From Picosynechococcus sp. PCC 7003 (GTDB lineage Bacteria; Cyanobacteriota; Cyanobacteriia; Cyanobacteriales; MRBY01): a stretch of 64,000 nucleotides of DNA. Every line of letters starts with the position of its first letter. The stretch's first letter is position 1. The position numbers were made by a program, and so were the translations under genes. Shown in pieces: positions 38,579 through 48,256 of the stretch. The notes beneath the pieces are model-generated. The model made no database searches, was not told where the DNA came from, and saw only the letters and a list, made by a program, of their open reading frames with translations. The stretch spans positions 2,312,661 to 2,376,660 of the forward strand of contig NZ_CP016474.1 in assembly GCF_001693255.1 (NCBI RefSeq). Reading direction: 5' to 3'.

Positions 38579-39556
38579 ATGCTTACTGCGCAATCGACAT
38601 CGTCGCCACCCGTTGACCAAATGGCGATCGCCACCTTTAATTTGACAAAACAGTTTGACCGACAGGTGGCTGTGAGTGATGTGGAACTCCAGGTACAGCC
38701 GGGGGAAGTGTATGGCTTGATCGGCCCTAATGGTGCCGGGAAAACCACATTAATTCGCATGTTGGCTACGGCGGAGGAACCCACCCTCGGCGAAATTTAT
38801 ATCCATGGCGATCGCCTCCTGCGGGACGACAGTAACCCCCACCTCAAGCAGCGCCTTGGCTATCTACCCGATGATTTTCCCCTCTATGATGACCTCAATG
38901 TTTGGGATTATTTAGACTACTTTGCGCGTCTTTATAACCTCCATCAGCCCCGTCGCCGACGTCGTTTGAGTGAAGTCCTAGAGCTGGTGCAACTCACCCA
39001 CAAACGGAATGACAAAATCGCCACCCTTTCCCGGGGGATGAAACAACGCCTCAGCCTTGCCCGTACCATTATTCACGAACCCCTGTTATTACTCCTGGAT
39101 GAGCCGGTTTCCGGTTTAGACCCCATTGCGCGGATGCAGTTTCGCGAAATTATTAAGGTGCTCCAGGAAGCTGGCATGACGATCCTTATCTCTTCCCATG
39201 TCCTCAGTGATTTGGCAGAACTCTGTTCTTCTGTGGGCATTATGGAATTGGGCTATCTCGTCGAAAGTACCTCCCTAGAGGATTTGTACCAGCGGCTCTC
39301 CCGGCAATACCTAGTGGTCAGCACCTTGGATAACTTGGACGGACTGGTGGCAGAACTGAAACAGCAGCCCCTCGTTCGCGCTTGGGAAACCTGCGCCCCC
39401 AATCGTTTGCAAGTAGAATTTGCGGGAACCCCCGCAGAGAGCACGGCTCTGTTAAAGGATCTGATTGCGGCGGGCATTGCAGTGTCTGAGTTTTATGGCA
39501 AAACAGAGGATCTAGAAAGCATTTTCCTGAAACTGGGTCACCAGCAAACAACCTAG
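38579..39556 (+). CDS. ABC transporter ATPase for an ABC-2 type exporter
   Basis: A 325-residue ATPase of the CcmA/drug-exporter class. It has Walker A LIGPNGAGKTTLIRML near residues 47-62, the signature LSRGMKQRLSLAR near 148-160, Walker B LLLLDEPVSGLDP near 168-180 and the histidine in LISSHVLSDL. A C-terminal extension of about 100 residues is usual for this class. The frame opens at a TTG (38561); ATG 38579 is preferred. Two large, similar permease genes follow on the same strand, so all three probably form one transporter. Confidence 0.87.
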   Translation: MLTAQSTSSPPVDQMAIATFNLTKQFDRQVAVSDVELQVQPGEVYGLIGPNGAGKTTLIRMLATAEEPTLGEIYIHGDRLLRDDSNPHLKQRLGYLPDDFPLYDDLNVWDYLDYFARLYNLHQPRRRRRLSEVLELVQLTHKRNDKIATLSRGMKQRLSLARTIIHEPLLLLLDEPVSGLDPIARMQFREIIKVLQEAGMTILISSHVLSDLAELCSSVGIMELGYLVESTSLEDLYQRLSRQYLVVSTLDNLDGLVAELKQQPLVRAWETCAPNRLQVEFAGTPAESTALLKDLIAAGIAVSEFYGKTEDLESIFLKLGHQQTT

Positions 39557-39628
39557 CAGTGGTTGCTTGAATTTATATTTGCCCACATTTTTTAATTGTT
39601 GTTTATTGATCCCCATCCCCAAAACATC

Positions 39629-41323
39629 ATGGTTTTTCATCAATGGCTAGACCGCATCGGTGACTGGAATCCACAACTTTTTCGAGAGTTGAAAGGCCGA
39701 CTGTCTAAAAAAGCTCTCAGCTTGGTGGCGATCGCCGCTTTTCTCGCCCAAGGAACGTTTTACCTCAGCCTGAGAATGACCCTCCCCAGTGCTGGGATTA
39801 CCACCACCAACGATTATTGTATTGGTCAGGCACCGGCGGACTTTGATCCCAATAGCCATTTGATCCACAACCAAAACTTCTGTGTGATTGATGCGGCGGG
39901 AAATTTGAACCTAAACTGGCCCCTGTGGTGGACGAACCTGTTTATGACCCTCAGTGTGGTGGGATTTTTTGTCGCCTTGTTGGGGGGCGTTTACCTGTTG
40001 ATTCAAGATTTAGGCAAAGAGCAAAAGGCGGGCACTTTGAACTTTGTCAAACTCAGCCCTCAATCAGCCCAGGCGATCGCCATTGGCAAGATTTTAGGTG
40101 TGCCGAGTTTAATTTATGTCGGCTTGGCGTTGGTTTTCCCCTTACACTTTTGGGCTGGGCTCAGGGGAGGCATTCCTTTACCGTTGATTTTTCTCTTCTA
40201 CGGGGTGATCACGGCCAGTTACGGCTTTTTCTATAGTGGTGCGGCGCTGTATAGTCTGGTGAATCCGACCCAACCGGCCCTGAAAGCTTGGTTAGCAACG
40301 GGGGGACTTTTTTACTTAATGATGGGGAGCACGACGTTTCTCCTCCAGGAAAATAGCCATGTCGGCAATCTCATGGACGGTATTAATCTATTTAATCCGT
40401 TGCATATGTTGGTGTACTTGGGTCAAGCCAGTGCCGCTTCGGAGCAATTGCCCACCTTTAACTATGACAGCCTCGCCGATGTTTCTTTTTTTCGGGTTTA
40501 TCTTTGGCAGCATGGGGCGATCGCCGGTTTGATTTATCTGCTGCTTTACGGGGTGGGGATCTACTGGTTTCTCCAAGCGTTTCGCCGGAAATTTCATTAT
40601 CTCAATGGCACCCTCCTCAGCAAGAAACAAAGCTATGGCCTAACGGCATTGCTCACTATTTTCGGTCTTGGTTTCACAGTGCAACTTCCCCTGGGGGCGA
40701 TCGCCGACCACAACGACTGGCTGTTTAATTTTCTGCTGCTTTCCCTGGCCGGTAGTTGCTACTTATTCGCTCTGATGGCCGTGCTTTCGCCGTCATTCCA
40801 GTCCCTCCAAGATTGGAGCCGCTACCAAAAAGGGCAATGGCAGGATTGGCTGTTTGGGGAACGCAGCCCCGCCATTGGCGCAGTGATGGTCAATGTGGGC
40901 ATTGTCACCGGGACGATCGCCTTGGCTGTGGTTGTCGTTGTGGCCTCCCCCTACAAAATCTCCTTTGCGCTTGGGGTAGTGATGCAGGGTTTAATGGTTC
41001 TCCTGCTCTGTGTTGCGGCCCAGCGGATACTCCTGAAAAAAGGCAGGCGGCAAGGCGTCGGTGCAACGATTTTCGTCACCAGTGGCGTGATCTTGCCCTT
41101 CATTTTCCTCGGCATTAATGGCGTTAACCCAGAATTGCAGTCGGCCCCTTGGTTCTGGACAATTCTCCCGATGGTCGCCACGGAAAACGCCAGTTTAGCG
41201 AGCATTTTGCTCACTATTTTGGGCCAAATGGGGGCGATCGCCGTGCTGCATCGGGTTGTGGGTCGCCGGATTCAGCAGCTTGGCGCCTCAGAGCTAAAGC
41301 AGACCCTGACCCCAGCCAGTTAA
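39629..41323 (+). CDS. ABC-2 type permease, first of two paralogues
   Basis: A 564-residue membrane protein with about a dozen hydrophobic segments. It opens with GDWNPQLFRELKGRLSKKA and has the loop DLGKEQKAGTLNFVKLSPQSAQAIAIGK, where ABC-2 permeases carry their conserved coupling motif (E..GTL.....P). The next gene shares both stretches. It is longer than ordinary ABC-2 permeases (250-400 residues). Cargo unknown. The start MVFHQ at 39629 is chosen by alignment to the paralogue; the frame opens at 39596. Confidence 0.8.
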   Translation: MVFHQWLDRIGDWNPQLFRELKGRLSKKALSLVAIAAFLAQGTFYLSLRMTLPSAGITTTNDYCIGQAPADFDPNSHLIHNQNFCVIDAAGNLNLNWPLWWTNLFMTLSVVGFFVALLGGVYLLIQDLGKEQKAGTLNFVKLSPQSAQAIAIGKILGVPSLIYVGLALVFPLHFWAGLRGGIPLPLIFLFYGVITASYGFFYSGAALYSLVNPTQPALKAWLATGGLFYLMMGSTTFLLQENSHVGNLMDGINLFNPLHMLVYLGQASAASEQLPTFNYDSLADVSFFRVYLWQHGAIAGLIYLLLYGVGIYWFLQAFRRKFHYLNGTLLSKKQSYGLTALLTIFGLGFTVQLPLGAIADHNDWLFNFLLLSLAGSCYLFALMAVLSPSFQSLQDWSRYQKGQWQDWLFGERSPAIGAVMVNVGIVTGTIALAVVVVVASPYKISFALGVVMQGLMVLLLCVAAQRILLKKGRRQGVGATIFVTSGVILPFIFLGINGVNPELQSAPWFWTILPMVATENASLASILLTILGQMGAIAVLHRVVGRRIQQLGASELKQTLTPAS

Positions 41324-41399
41324 CCCCTGAAGTCCCCTAAATCTCGTCAGTCGGCAATGGCTCCCCATCTTTATAGATCCGTAATCCCAGGTATCAACC

Positions 41400-43076
41400 A
41401 TGGATAAAATCCTTAACGCCCTCGGTGATTGGAATCCCCAACTCTTTCGGGAATTAAAAGGCCGCTTCAGCCGCAAAAATGTGGCGATCGCCTTTAGTGT
41501 TGCTTGCTTTAGCCAATTCCTGTTGTACCTCTTTTACCTGGGGGAATTGCCCAATACTTTGGTTAATGAGCCCTACAACCGTTACTGCACTGGCCCCCAA
41601 GATGACTATTGGCGGTCTACCTATCAATGTTTAAGGGATGGCAACGACTGGCTGCTCAACTGGCAACTGTGGCATTTTGATGTGTTTGTGGCTCTGACCC
41701 TGGTGGGCTTGGGAATTCTCTTAGTGGTTGGTACCCATTTAATTGGGGCCGATATCGCGAAGGAAGAACAACGGGGAACCCTGGGCTTTGTGCGTCTCAG
41801 CCCCCAACCCGTCTCAAAAATTTTGCTGGGGAAGCTGTTGGGAGTGCCCAGCCTCATTTACATTGGCCTAGCTTTTGTCCTGCCCTGGCACCTGTGGTTG
41901 GGTTTTCAAGGTGGTATTTCTCTAGGTTGGCTAATGCTGCTTTATGGGGTGGCGATCGCCTCTAGTTTAACCATCTTTATGGGGGCGGTTCTATGGAGTT
42001 TGGTGGGCAGTGAACTGTTGGGGGGCTTTCACACCTGGCTCTATAGTGGTGGCCTCGGTCTCTATCTTTTTGGAATGTCTGTGGCTTGTTTTGAGGATAA
42101 TTTTCCCAGCGATACTCCCTTTGATTGGGTGCGGGTATTCTATCCGGGCAATATTTTCTATTATCTCGTCGATCAGAATTCCCTCGCCCCGGAAACCATT
42201 GGTTATTTTTTGCCCCACAACTGGTTTCTGACCCAATGGTATGGCTCTTCCCTTTGGGTGATCGGGCTGGGCAGCCTTGGGTTTATGGCGATCCATTATG
42301 TCCTCCTAGAAGCCTTGGCTTGGCAAGGTATTCGGCGGCGTTTTTATGATCCCCAGGCCACGATTATCACGAAAACCATGGGTTGTGGCGTTGCCATTAG
42401 CAGCACGATTTTCATGACGGGGTTTGTTTGGGCTGGCGATCGCCCCGAACGTCTTTTTGCCAATTTTCAAACCCTACAAGGCTTCTATTGGGTGGTGATG
42501 TTGGGGTTAATTCTGTTGTTAACGCCGACCCGGCAGCGGGTACAAGATTGGGCGAGATTTCGGCACCAGGATGTTGCTCGCCGACGGTTTAAATGGGCCT
42601 TTTTCAAGGATGATCGCTCTCCGGCCCTAGGGGCGATCGCCTTGATGTTGCTCCTTACCACGGGCTATCAAATGGCCATTGTTCTCTTGTCCCCGATGCC
42701 CAGTCAAAAACTGCTGGTGATCACGGCTTTAGGACTCCAGGGAAGTTGCCTTTTCCTCCTCGGAATTTTGACCCAATGGATTTTTCTCCGTCGTCAAAAA
42801 CGCGCCATTTGGTTTGGTGTTGCCATCATCGGGCCTAGTATTGTTCCTTTTATCCTGTTTATGGTCTTCCATGGTCGCTTTACCTTGCCCATTACCCTCG
42901 GCCTCTTTTCGGCGTTTCCCCTCGGTGCCGTTGCCATGGCGGTGCCCAGTATGGTGATCTGGAGTGCGATCGCCCAGTGGGGGGTGATTCTCGGCTGTCT
43001 TTGGGGACTGCAACAACAGATCCAACGCCTCGGACAATCCGACCTGAAAACTTTTCAGCCGACCCCTACCGAATGA
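41400..43076 (+). CDS. ABC-2 type permease, second paralogue
   Basis: A 558-residue membrane protein clearly related to its neighbour: GDWNPQLFRELKGRFSRKN at the start, DIAKEEQRGTLGFVRLSPQPVSKILLGKLLGVPSLIYIGLA in the coupling region, and a matching QRVQDWARF segment in the middle. The pair looks like a tandem duplication that now forms a heterodimeric pore with the ATPase at 38579. Cargo unknown. Confidence 0.8.
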   Translation: MDKILNALGDWNPQLFRELKGRFSRKNVAIAFSVACFSQFLLYLFYLGELPNTLVNEPYNRYCTGPQDDYWRSTYQCLRDGNDWLLNWQLWHFDVFVALTLVGLGILLVVGTHLIGADIAKEEQRGTLGFVRLSPQPVSKILLGKLLGVPSLIYIGLAFVLPWHLWLGFQGGISLGWLMLLYGVAIASSLTIFMGAVLWSLVGSELLGGFHTWLYSGGLGLYLFGMSVACFEDNFPSDTPFDWVRVFYPGNIFYYLVDQNSLAPETIGYFLPHNWFLTQWYGSSLWVIGLGSLGFMAIHYVLLEALAWQGIRRRFYDPQATIITKTMGCGVAISSTIFMTGFVWAGDRPERLFANFQTLQGFYWVVMLGLILLLTPTRQRVQDWARFRHQDVARRRFKWAFFKDDRSPALGAIALMLLLTTGYQMAIVLLSPMPSQKLLVITALGLQGSCLFLLGILTQWIFLRRQKRAIWFGVAIIGPSIVPFILFMVFHGRFTLPITLGLFSAFPLGAVAMAVPSMVIWSAIAQWGVILGCLWGLQQQIQRLGQSDLKTFQPTPTE

Positions 43077-43107
43077 TCTAAAACATGTTATTCTTGTATT
43101 CCTGTAT

Positions 43108-43180
43108 GGGCACGTGGCTCAGTGGATAGAGCATCAGATTCCGGTTCTGAGGGTCGGGGGTTCGAATCCCTCCGTGCTCG
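43108..43180 (+). tRNA. tRNA-Arg (anticodon CCG)
   Basis: A full cloverleaf of 73 bases. The acceptor arms GGGCACG and CGTGCTC pair with one G-U; the D-arm is GCTC/GAGC. The anticodon stem TCAGA/TCTGA encloses TTCCGGT, whose central CCG reads CGG codons. The T-arm is GGGGG-TTCGAAT-CCCTC type. The discriminator is G and CCA is not encoded. A terminator follows. Confidence 0.95.
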
Positions 43181-43202
43181 TGAAAAAAAAGAAAAAATCC
43201 CA

Positions 43203-43239
43203 ACGACTTGTCTTCCGTAAGGTACAGGTCGTTTTTTTT
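43203..43239 (+). terminator. Terminator after tRNA-Arg
   Basis: ACGACTTGT (43203-43211) pairs with ACAGGTCGT (43224-43232), with one G-U pair and a 12-base loop, followed by eight T. Confidence 0.85.
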
Positions 43240-43313
43240 AGGCCTCCCAGGTCTGGGGGAAATTGATATACTGAGGGTCAATCCGCTACTGTGCACCTTT
43301 TTTTTCAATTTGT

Positions 43314-43643
43314 ATGGCTGAACCAATTCCGCCGATCACCTTACCACCGATTACCGATCCGGCCATTGAAGGACAATGGTTAGAAAAATCTCTGCAGCAT
43401 TGGCTTGATACGGAGTTTTTACCGGAACCAGCCAACGAAAAAATTGCCAATCGCGCCCGGGAAATTTATGTGCGTCAACGCCTCGAAGGGGAAAATGACC
43501 TTGGTTCCCTCGTGATTGCCATCGTCACAGAAATGCGATCATTTAACTTTAAAGAATCGTTTTACGGCGAATTTGCGGTGGCCAATGCCGTGAGTGATTT
43601 GATCCTCGATAGCCTAGGCATTGACCGCTGCTGTGGTAACTAA
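43314..43643 (+). CDS. Conserved cyanobacterial hypothetical, 109 residues
   Basis: A small soluble protein with a proline-rich start (EPIPPITLPPITDPAIEG) and a helical body: WLEKSLQHWLDTEFLPEP, ANRAREIYVRQRLEGENDLGSLVIAIVTEM, and FYGEFAVANAVSDLILDSLGIDRCC. It looks like a conserved family, but I cannot name it and propose no function. Its stop is 13 bases from the end of pcyA on the other strand. Confidence 0.72.
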   Translation: MAEPIPPITLPPITDPAIEGQWLEKSLQHWLDTEFLPEPANEKIANRAREIYVRQRLEGENDLGSLVIAIVTEMRSFNFKESFYGEFAVANAVSDLILDSLGIDRCCGN

Positions 43644-43656
43644 AGCTTCAGCGAAT

Positions 43657-44388
43657 CTAAGCTGGGATATCAAACAGCACTTGGCTCATGTAGCGCTCGG
43701 CCCAGTCGGGATTAAAGGCTTTTTCTAAAACACGGCGCGTTTTGTCATTACGCTGCTGTTCTTGGCAATAGTGCCGTTGTCCTGCCAGATAAATAGCCTG
43801 CTCAGCGGGAGAAAGCTTTTCTAAACCCAGGGCCAACTGACAATGAATTGTTAAAAATTCTCGCACCCGTTCCAAAAACTGCTGTTCTTCGCTGGGATTG
43901 GTGGGGCGAATAAAGAGGCAAAATTCCGAAAAAATTGCGCCCCATTCTGGGAGATCACGGGGCTGGGAAAAGTTGAGATTTCCTTGGTTCTGGCGTAGGC
44001 GTGTTTGGTAAGCCGCAGACAAGGTTTTATCGGCACTGGTCGGGGATAAATCGGCGATCGCCGCACTCACGCCGCGAGGATTACCGACTAAATCACAGCC
44101 AAACATCGGTAGGGCATACTCAGCACGGGGAAACATCACACAATGGAGAATATCGAGGTTTTCGCCCACTTTAGCCATTTCCAGGTGCATTTTGCGGAAG
44201 TGCTGGCTCTGGTAGCAGGTATTTTCGATGGTGAGCCGTTCCCCCTCTAATTTGCCTTCGATATAACCCAGGCCCTCCGGCAGGGTAAAGGGTTCTAGAT
44301 CTAAGTGTTGATGCCAGGTTTCGAGGATGACACCAGCGAGCTGTTCGATGAGGGGATAAAATTTTGGCTTGGTTGCAGGGGCAGTCAT
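43657..44388 (-). CDS. pcyA: Phycocyanobilin:ferredoxin oxidoreductase
   Basis: A 243-residue ferredoxin-dependent bilin reductase that turns biliverdin IX-alpha into phycocyanobilin by four-electron reduction. The substrate pocket strand [20 protein letters not shown] (near residues 79-98) holds the conserved histidine, and CDLVG follows with the catalytic aspartate. [20 protein letters not shown] near 155 is also a family mark. It makes the pigment used by CpcB/CpcA 13 kb upstream. Confidence 0.95.
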   Translation of the reverse strand: MTAPATKPKFYPLIEQLAGVILETWHQHLDLEPFTLPEGLGYIEGKLEGERLTIENTCYQSQHFRKMHLEMAKVGENLDILHCVMFPRAEYALPMFGCDLVGNPRGVSAAIADLSPTSADKTLSAAYQTRLRQNQGNLNFSQPRDLPEWGAIFSEFCLFIRPTNPSEEQQFLERVREFLTIHCQLALGLEKLSPAEQAIYLAGQRHYCQEQQRNDKTRRVLEKAFNPDWAERYMSQVLFDIPA

Positions 44389-44553
44389 GGGCGAAAAAGA
44401 AATCTTTAAAAAGGGGTTTAAAACAATTTTCTAGGTCCCTTAGGTAACGCGAGTGGATGACCCAGACCCAGAATTTAGAACCAAAGATATACTGGAACCG
44501 CCGCAAATGCGGCACAATTGTCCCATAAATTAATGTTTGTGAGGGGTACGCCC

Positions 44554-44730
44554 ATGTTCGGCTTAGGTTGGCCTGAAGTGTTGATTATTTTAGGGGTGGT
44601 GGTATTGATTTTTGGCCCCAAGAAAATCCCGGAAGTGGGCAGTGCCTTGGGGAAAACCCTGCGGGGCTTTAAAGAGGAAATGGAGACTCCGGAGACGGAA
44701 GATGATTATCTTGACTCCGATCAACGTTAG
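44554..44730 (+). CDS. tatA: Twin-arginine translocase subunit TatA/E
   Basis: A 58-residue TatA-type protein: MFGLGWPEVLIILGVVVLIFG is the short membrane helix, PKKIPEVGSALGKTLRGFKEEM the amphipathic helix, and the tail is acidic. TatA forms the pore for folded proteins across the thylakoid and plasma membranes. The frame opens at 44518, but MFGLGWPE at 44554 is the family start. Confidence 0.92.
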   Translation: MFGLGWPEVLIILGVVVLIFGPKKIPEVGSALGKTLRGFKEEMETPETEDDYLDSDQR

Positions 44731-44769
44731 ATTCGGTTACTTGGGGTTGGCGAAATTTTTTAGTTCACC

Positions 44770-45747
44770 ATGATTGAAGTTGAGCAGCTTGGCAAAACCT
44801 ACGGCCAGACAGAGGCGATCGCCGATCTCAGTTTTCGGGTAGAAACAGGGGAAATTGTCGGTTTCTTGGGGCCAAACGGTGCGGGGAAAACCACGACCCT
44901 CCGCATCCTCAGTGCCTATCTGCCCGCGACGACGGGAACGGCGAAAATTGCTGGCTATGATGTTCACACAGAATCCATGGCGGTGCGGCGGCACCTGGGA
45001 TATCTCCCGGAAAATCCGCCCCTCTATCCCAATATGACCGTGGCTGGCTACCTCAATTTTGTGGCACAACTCAAGGGGGTCAGCGCTGGCGATCTCCCCC
45101 ACAAAATCCGAGCCGCCCTCACCCAGTGCCAGTTACAACCCAAAGCCAAACATTACATTCGTAACCTGTCTAAGGGCTATCGGCAACGGGTCGGCATTGC
45201 CCAGGCGATCGTCCATGATCCCCCGGTGATTATTCTCGATGAGCCCACCGTTGGTTTAGATCCTGCCCAGATGATCGAAGTGCGCCACCTGATTAAATCT
45301 TTAGGCGGCGATCGCACTATTTTGCTATCAACCCATCTCCTCTCAGAAGTTAGCCTCACCTGTGACCGGGTAGTGATGATTAACCAAGGCCACCTCGTCG
45401 CCACCGATACCCCCCAGAACCTCCAAAACCATTTCCTGAATTACCACGGCTATGAACTAGAGACCGACGGCGAACTGGCGCAAATCCAACGCCTCCTTGA
45501 TCCCTTAGCGGGCGTCATACACATTGAATCTTTAGCACCAACAAATCCCCGCCGTCCCCGCTTTCGACTCACCACTGAAGATAATCCCGAATGGGGCAAA
45601 GAAATTGCAAAAATCCTTGTCAACGCGGGGGTGGGCCTCTATGAAATGCAGCGACTACGCCCCAGCCTTGAGGATGTTTTTTTAGAATTATTGAATGCCG
45701 AGGCGAACGATCCCCTGTCTGAACAACTCCATGCTAATGCTGAATAA
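44770..45747 (+). CDS. ABC transporter ATPase (GldA-like)
   Basis: A 325-residue ATPase with Walker A LGPNGAGKTTTLRIL near residues 35-49, the signature LSKGYRQRVGIAQ near 133-145, Walker B VIILDEPTVGLDP near 153-165, and LLSTHLLSEV. The C-terminal 100 residues match the GldA/ABC-2 exporter class. It overlaps the permease gene by 17 bases, and a GldG-like gene follows, so the three form an operon for one transporter. Confidence 0.88.
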   Translation: MIEVEQLGKTYGQTEAIADLSFRVETGEIVGFLGPNGAGKTTTLRILSAYLPATTGTAKIAGYDVHTESMAVRRHLGYLPENPPLYPNMTVAGYLNFVAQLKGVSAGDLPHKIRAALTQCQLQPKAKHYIRNLSKGYRQRVGIAQAIVHDPPVIILDEPTVGLDPAQMIEVRHLIKSLGGDRTILLSTHLLSEVSLTCDRVVMINQGHLVATDTPQNLQNHFLNYHGYELETDGELAQIQRLLDPLAGVIHIESLAPTNPRRPRFRLTTEDNPEWGKEIAKILVNAGVGLYEMQRLRPSLEDVFLELLNAEANDPLSEQLHANAE

Positions 45748-46528
45748 TATTGTGGCGATTTTTCGTCGGGAATTACAGAGCTACTTCACGGCACCCCTCG
45801 CCTACATTTTTGCGACGTTGTTGTGGTTTTTGGGAGGATTTTTTTTCTTGACACTCCTAATTGGCCCCCAGGGGATTGTCACCTTTGTCTCTACCCAAGA
45901 ACAGATGGGCGTTGCCTTACCCCCCATTGATGTAGCGACGGAATTTCTCCAGGCTTTTTGGGGAATTTTGGGTATTTTAGTGTTGTTTCTTTTGCCATTA
46001 CTCTCCATGGGCCTCTATGCCGAAGAACGTAAACAGGGCACCCTAGAACTTTTAGCGACTTCCCCCGTGACGAACTGGGCGGTGGCAGTGGGCAAATTGT
46101 TGGGAGTCGTAACGTTTTTTTCGGTGTTATTCCTGCCTATGGTGCTGTGGGAACTGATTGTCTTAGCCAATGCGGCCCCGACCTTTCCCCTCAGTCTCTT
46201 TCTCTTAGCGCATCTGGGCTTATTGCTACTGGTAGCCGCTATTTTGTCTTTGGGGATGTTTGTGTCGTCTTTAACGGATAGTTCTCTGATTGCGGCGGTC
46301 TTGACCTTTACCCTGGTTCTAATGTTGTGGCTGGTAGATATACTGGGCGATCGCCTGTCGGGGCCATTGGGAGATGGTCTCAAACACCTCTCTTTACTGA
46401 AACATTACAACAATTTCCTCGAGGGCATTTTCGATAGCAGTAGTCTTGTCTTGCTCCTCAGCTATAGCGTTTTGGGGGTTGTCCTCACGGCCCAATCCAT
46501 TGAAGCTTTGCGCTGGGCACGGCGTTAA
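45731..46528 (+). CDS. ABC-2 permease (GldF-like)
   Basis: A 265-residue permease with six hydrophobic segments. IFRRELQSYFTAPLAYIFATLLWFLGGFFF opens the protein, and the coupling loop is SMGLYAEERKQGTLELLATSPVTNW. Both are typical of the GldF/NosY-like permeases that accompany a GldG-type protein. The start MLMLNN at 45731 overlaps the ATPase gene; a second ATG is at 45737. Confidence 0.87.
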   Translation: MLMLNNIVAIFRRELQSYFTAPLAYIFATLLWFLGGFFFLTLLIGPQGIVTFVSTQEQMGVALPPIDVATEFLQAFWGILGILVLFLLPLLSMGLYAEERKQGTLELLATSPVTNWAVAVGKLLGVVTFFSVLFLPMVLWELIVLANAAPTFPLSLFLLAHLGLLLLVAAILSLGMFVSSLTDSSLIAAVLTFTLVLMLWLVDILGDRLSGPLGDGLKHLSLLKHYNNFLEGIFDSSSLVLLLSYSVLGVVLTAQSIEALRWARR

Positions 46529-46557
46529 TGGTTTCTTGATATTTTCAACAGAGCATC

Positions 46558-48099
46558 ATGTTTCCACAGCAACGGTTTTCACGATATTTCATCTGGTTGG
46601 GACTGGCCCTGGTGGTCGCGGGCGCTGTCGTCCTGGGGGCTACTGGAGAAGGCTTCGCCTATGGCTTGATTTTTATTGGTTTATTGCTATTAGGATGGGG
46701 GATCAGAAATTTTTCGGGTCTGGGAATGGGGCTGCAACAGTTCTGGAGTAGGCGATCTACCCGGATGGGCACAAATGGGATTGTGGGGGCGATCGCCATT
46801 TTGCTGATTTTTTGTCTGACGAATTTTTTAGCTGTCCAGCTCCCCCTCCGCATTGACCTCACAGAAAACCAAATCCACACCCTCTCTAGCCAAACCCAAG
46901 GGGTACTGCAAAATTTATCTCAACCTCTAACCCTTTGGCTTTTCCAGGAAACAGACGATGCGAATTTAAAGCCTTTTTTAGACAATTATCAACGGCTCAA
47001 TCCCAATAATTTTCGCTACGTTTTTGTTGATCCAGACCGTAATCTTGAGGCAGTACAGCGATTTCAGGTCAAGAGTCGCGGCGAAGTTCACCTTGAGTAT
47101 GGCGATAAAACCCAACTGCTGAAAGTCCTAGCCCAGGGGGAACCCCTCACAGAAAGTCAACTGACCAATGGCATTCTGCAAATCCAAGGCGATCGCCAAC
47201 CCCATTTATATATCCTCCAAGGCCACGGTGAACCGCCCCTTGACCAAATCCCAGGAGGGCTGGGGCAAATGACCCAACTGTTGACCACCCAAGGTTATGT
47301 AGTCTCGCCTCTGAATCTCACCCAAACCCCCGCAGTCCCCCCAGACGCCGATCTGATTGCCGTGATTGGCCCCCAAACGCCATTTCTCCCAGGGGAAGTC
47401 ACCCTCTTGGAAACCGCCCTCGCCAATAACCATGGTCTCCTTCTTCTCCTTGATCCCCAAACGGATCCCCAGCTAGATTCGCTCCTGGGTCAGTGGGGCC
47501 TCAGCCTCGACCAACGGCTGATCCTCGACCAAGTGAACCGGGCTGATTTCCTCGGTTTAGGGCAAACGACCCTCGTCCTCGATCAATATGGCGACCACCC
47601 CATCACCACTGCTCTCGCTGGCCAGAACTCCATTTATCAAGCGGTGCGCCCCATCTCCATCGACACAAAAGAGGCGATCGCCGCCACCGCAATTCTCAGT
47701 ACCGATGATCAAACCTGGGCCGAAAGCCAGCCCGAAATTGCCAATCCCACCTTTGACCCCCCAGGCGATCGCCCCGGCCCCCTTAGCTTTGGCTGGGCCC
47801 TGGAAAAAATAAATCCCCAAGTTACAATGGAGGCAACTCGCCTTGTGGCAATTGGGAACATGACCTTCGTGACCAATGGTTGGCTAGAACAATATCTAAA
47901 TAGTGACCTCTTACTCAATACCGTAAATTGGCTTGCCCAGACGAAAGACGCTCCCCTGGCAATCCAACCGAGAACGCCCCAAGAGCGACGCCTAAATCTC
48001 CGCCGTTGGCAAATTGCAACCCTCGCCTGGTTAGCGCCAATCCTCTTTCCCCTAGGGGGGTTAGGCGGTGCAATCTTTTGTCTTTGGCGACGTCGTTAG
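46558..48099 (+). CDS. GldG-like ABC auxiliary protein
   Basis: A 513-residue protein of the GldG/ABC_transp_aux family. Three hydrophobic segments near the N-terminus (about residues 10-32, 35-50 and 76-95) lead to the characteristic RIDLTENQIHTLSSQTQGVLQNL. A large extracytoplasmic alpha/beta domain follows (ILQGHGEPPLDQ, DADLIAVIGPQTPFLPGE, GLLLLLDPQTDPQLD), with one C-terminal membrane helix and an RRR end. In Bacteroidetes GldAFG is linked to gliding and secretion; in cyanobacteria its cargo is unknown. Confidence 0.85.
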   Translation: MFPQQRFSRYFIWLGLALVVAGAVVLGATGEGFAYGLIFIGLLLLGWGIRNFSGLGMGLQQFWSRRSTRMGTNGIVGAIAILLIFCLTNFLAVQLPLRIDLTENQIHTLSSQTQGVLQNLSQPLTLWLFQETDDANLKPFLDNYQRLNPNNFRYVFVDPDRNLEAVQRFQVKSRGEVHLEYGDKTQLLKVLAQGEPLTESQLTNGILQIQGDRQPHLYILQGHGEPPLDQIPGGLGQMTQLLTTQGYVVSPLNLTQTPAVPPDADLIAVIGPQTPFLPGEVTLLETALANNHGLLLLLDPQTDPQLDSLLGQWGLSLDQRLILDQVNRADFLGLGQTTLVLDQYGDHPITTALAGQNSIYQAVRPISIDTKEAIAATAILSTDDQTWAESQPEIANPTFDPPGDRPGPLSFGWALEKINPQVTMEATRLVAIGNMTFVTNGWLEQYLNSDLLLNTVNWLAQTKDAPLAIQPRTPQERRLNLRRWQIATLAWLAPILFPLGGLGGAIFCLWRRR

Positions 48100-48256
48100 A
48101 AAAATATGTGAGATGACTGATAAATTTCAGTAAACTTTGAGAAAACTACATTAAAACATTATTAATTTTTGGGAATGATAGTCTAAATTGCAGAAAGTGA
48201 TATTATCGATTTGCATTCCCCCGTACAGACACCCACAATAGAGGAAAGAATTCATC

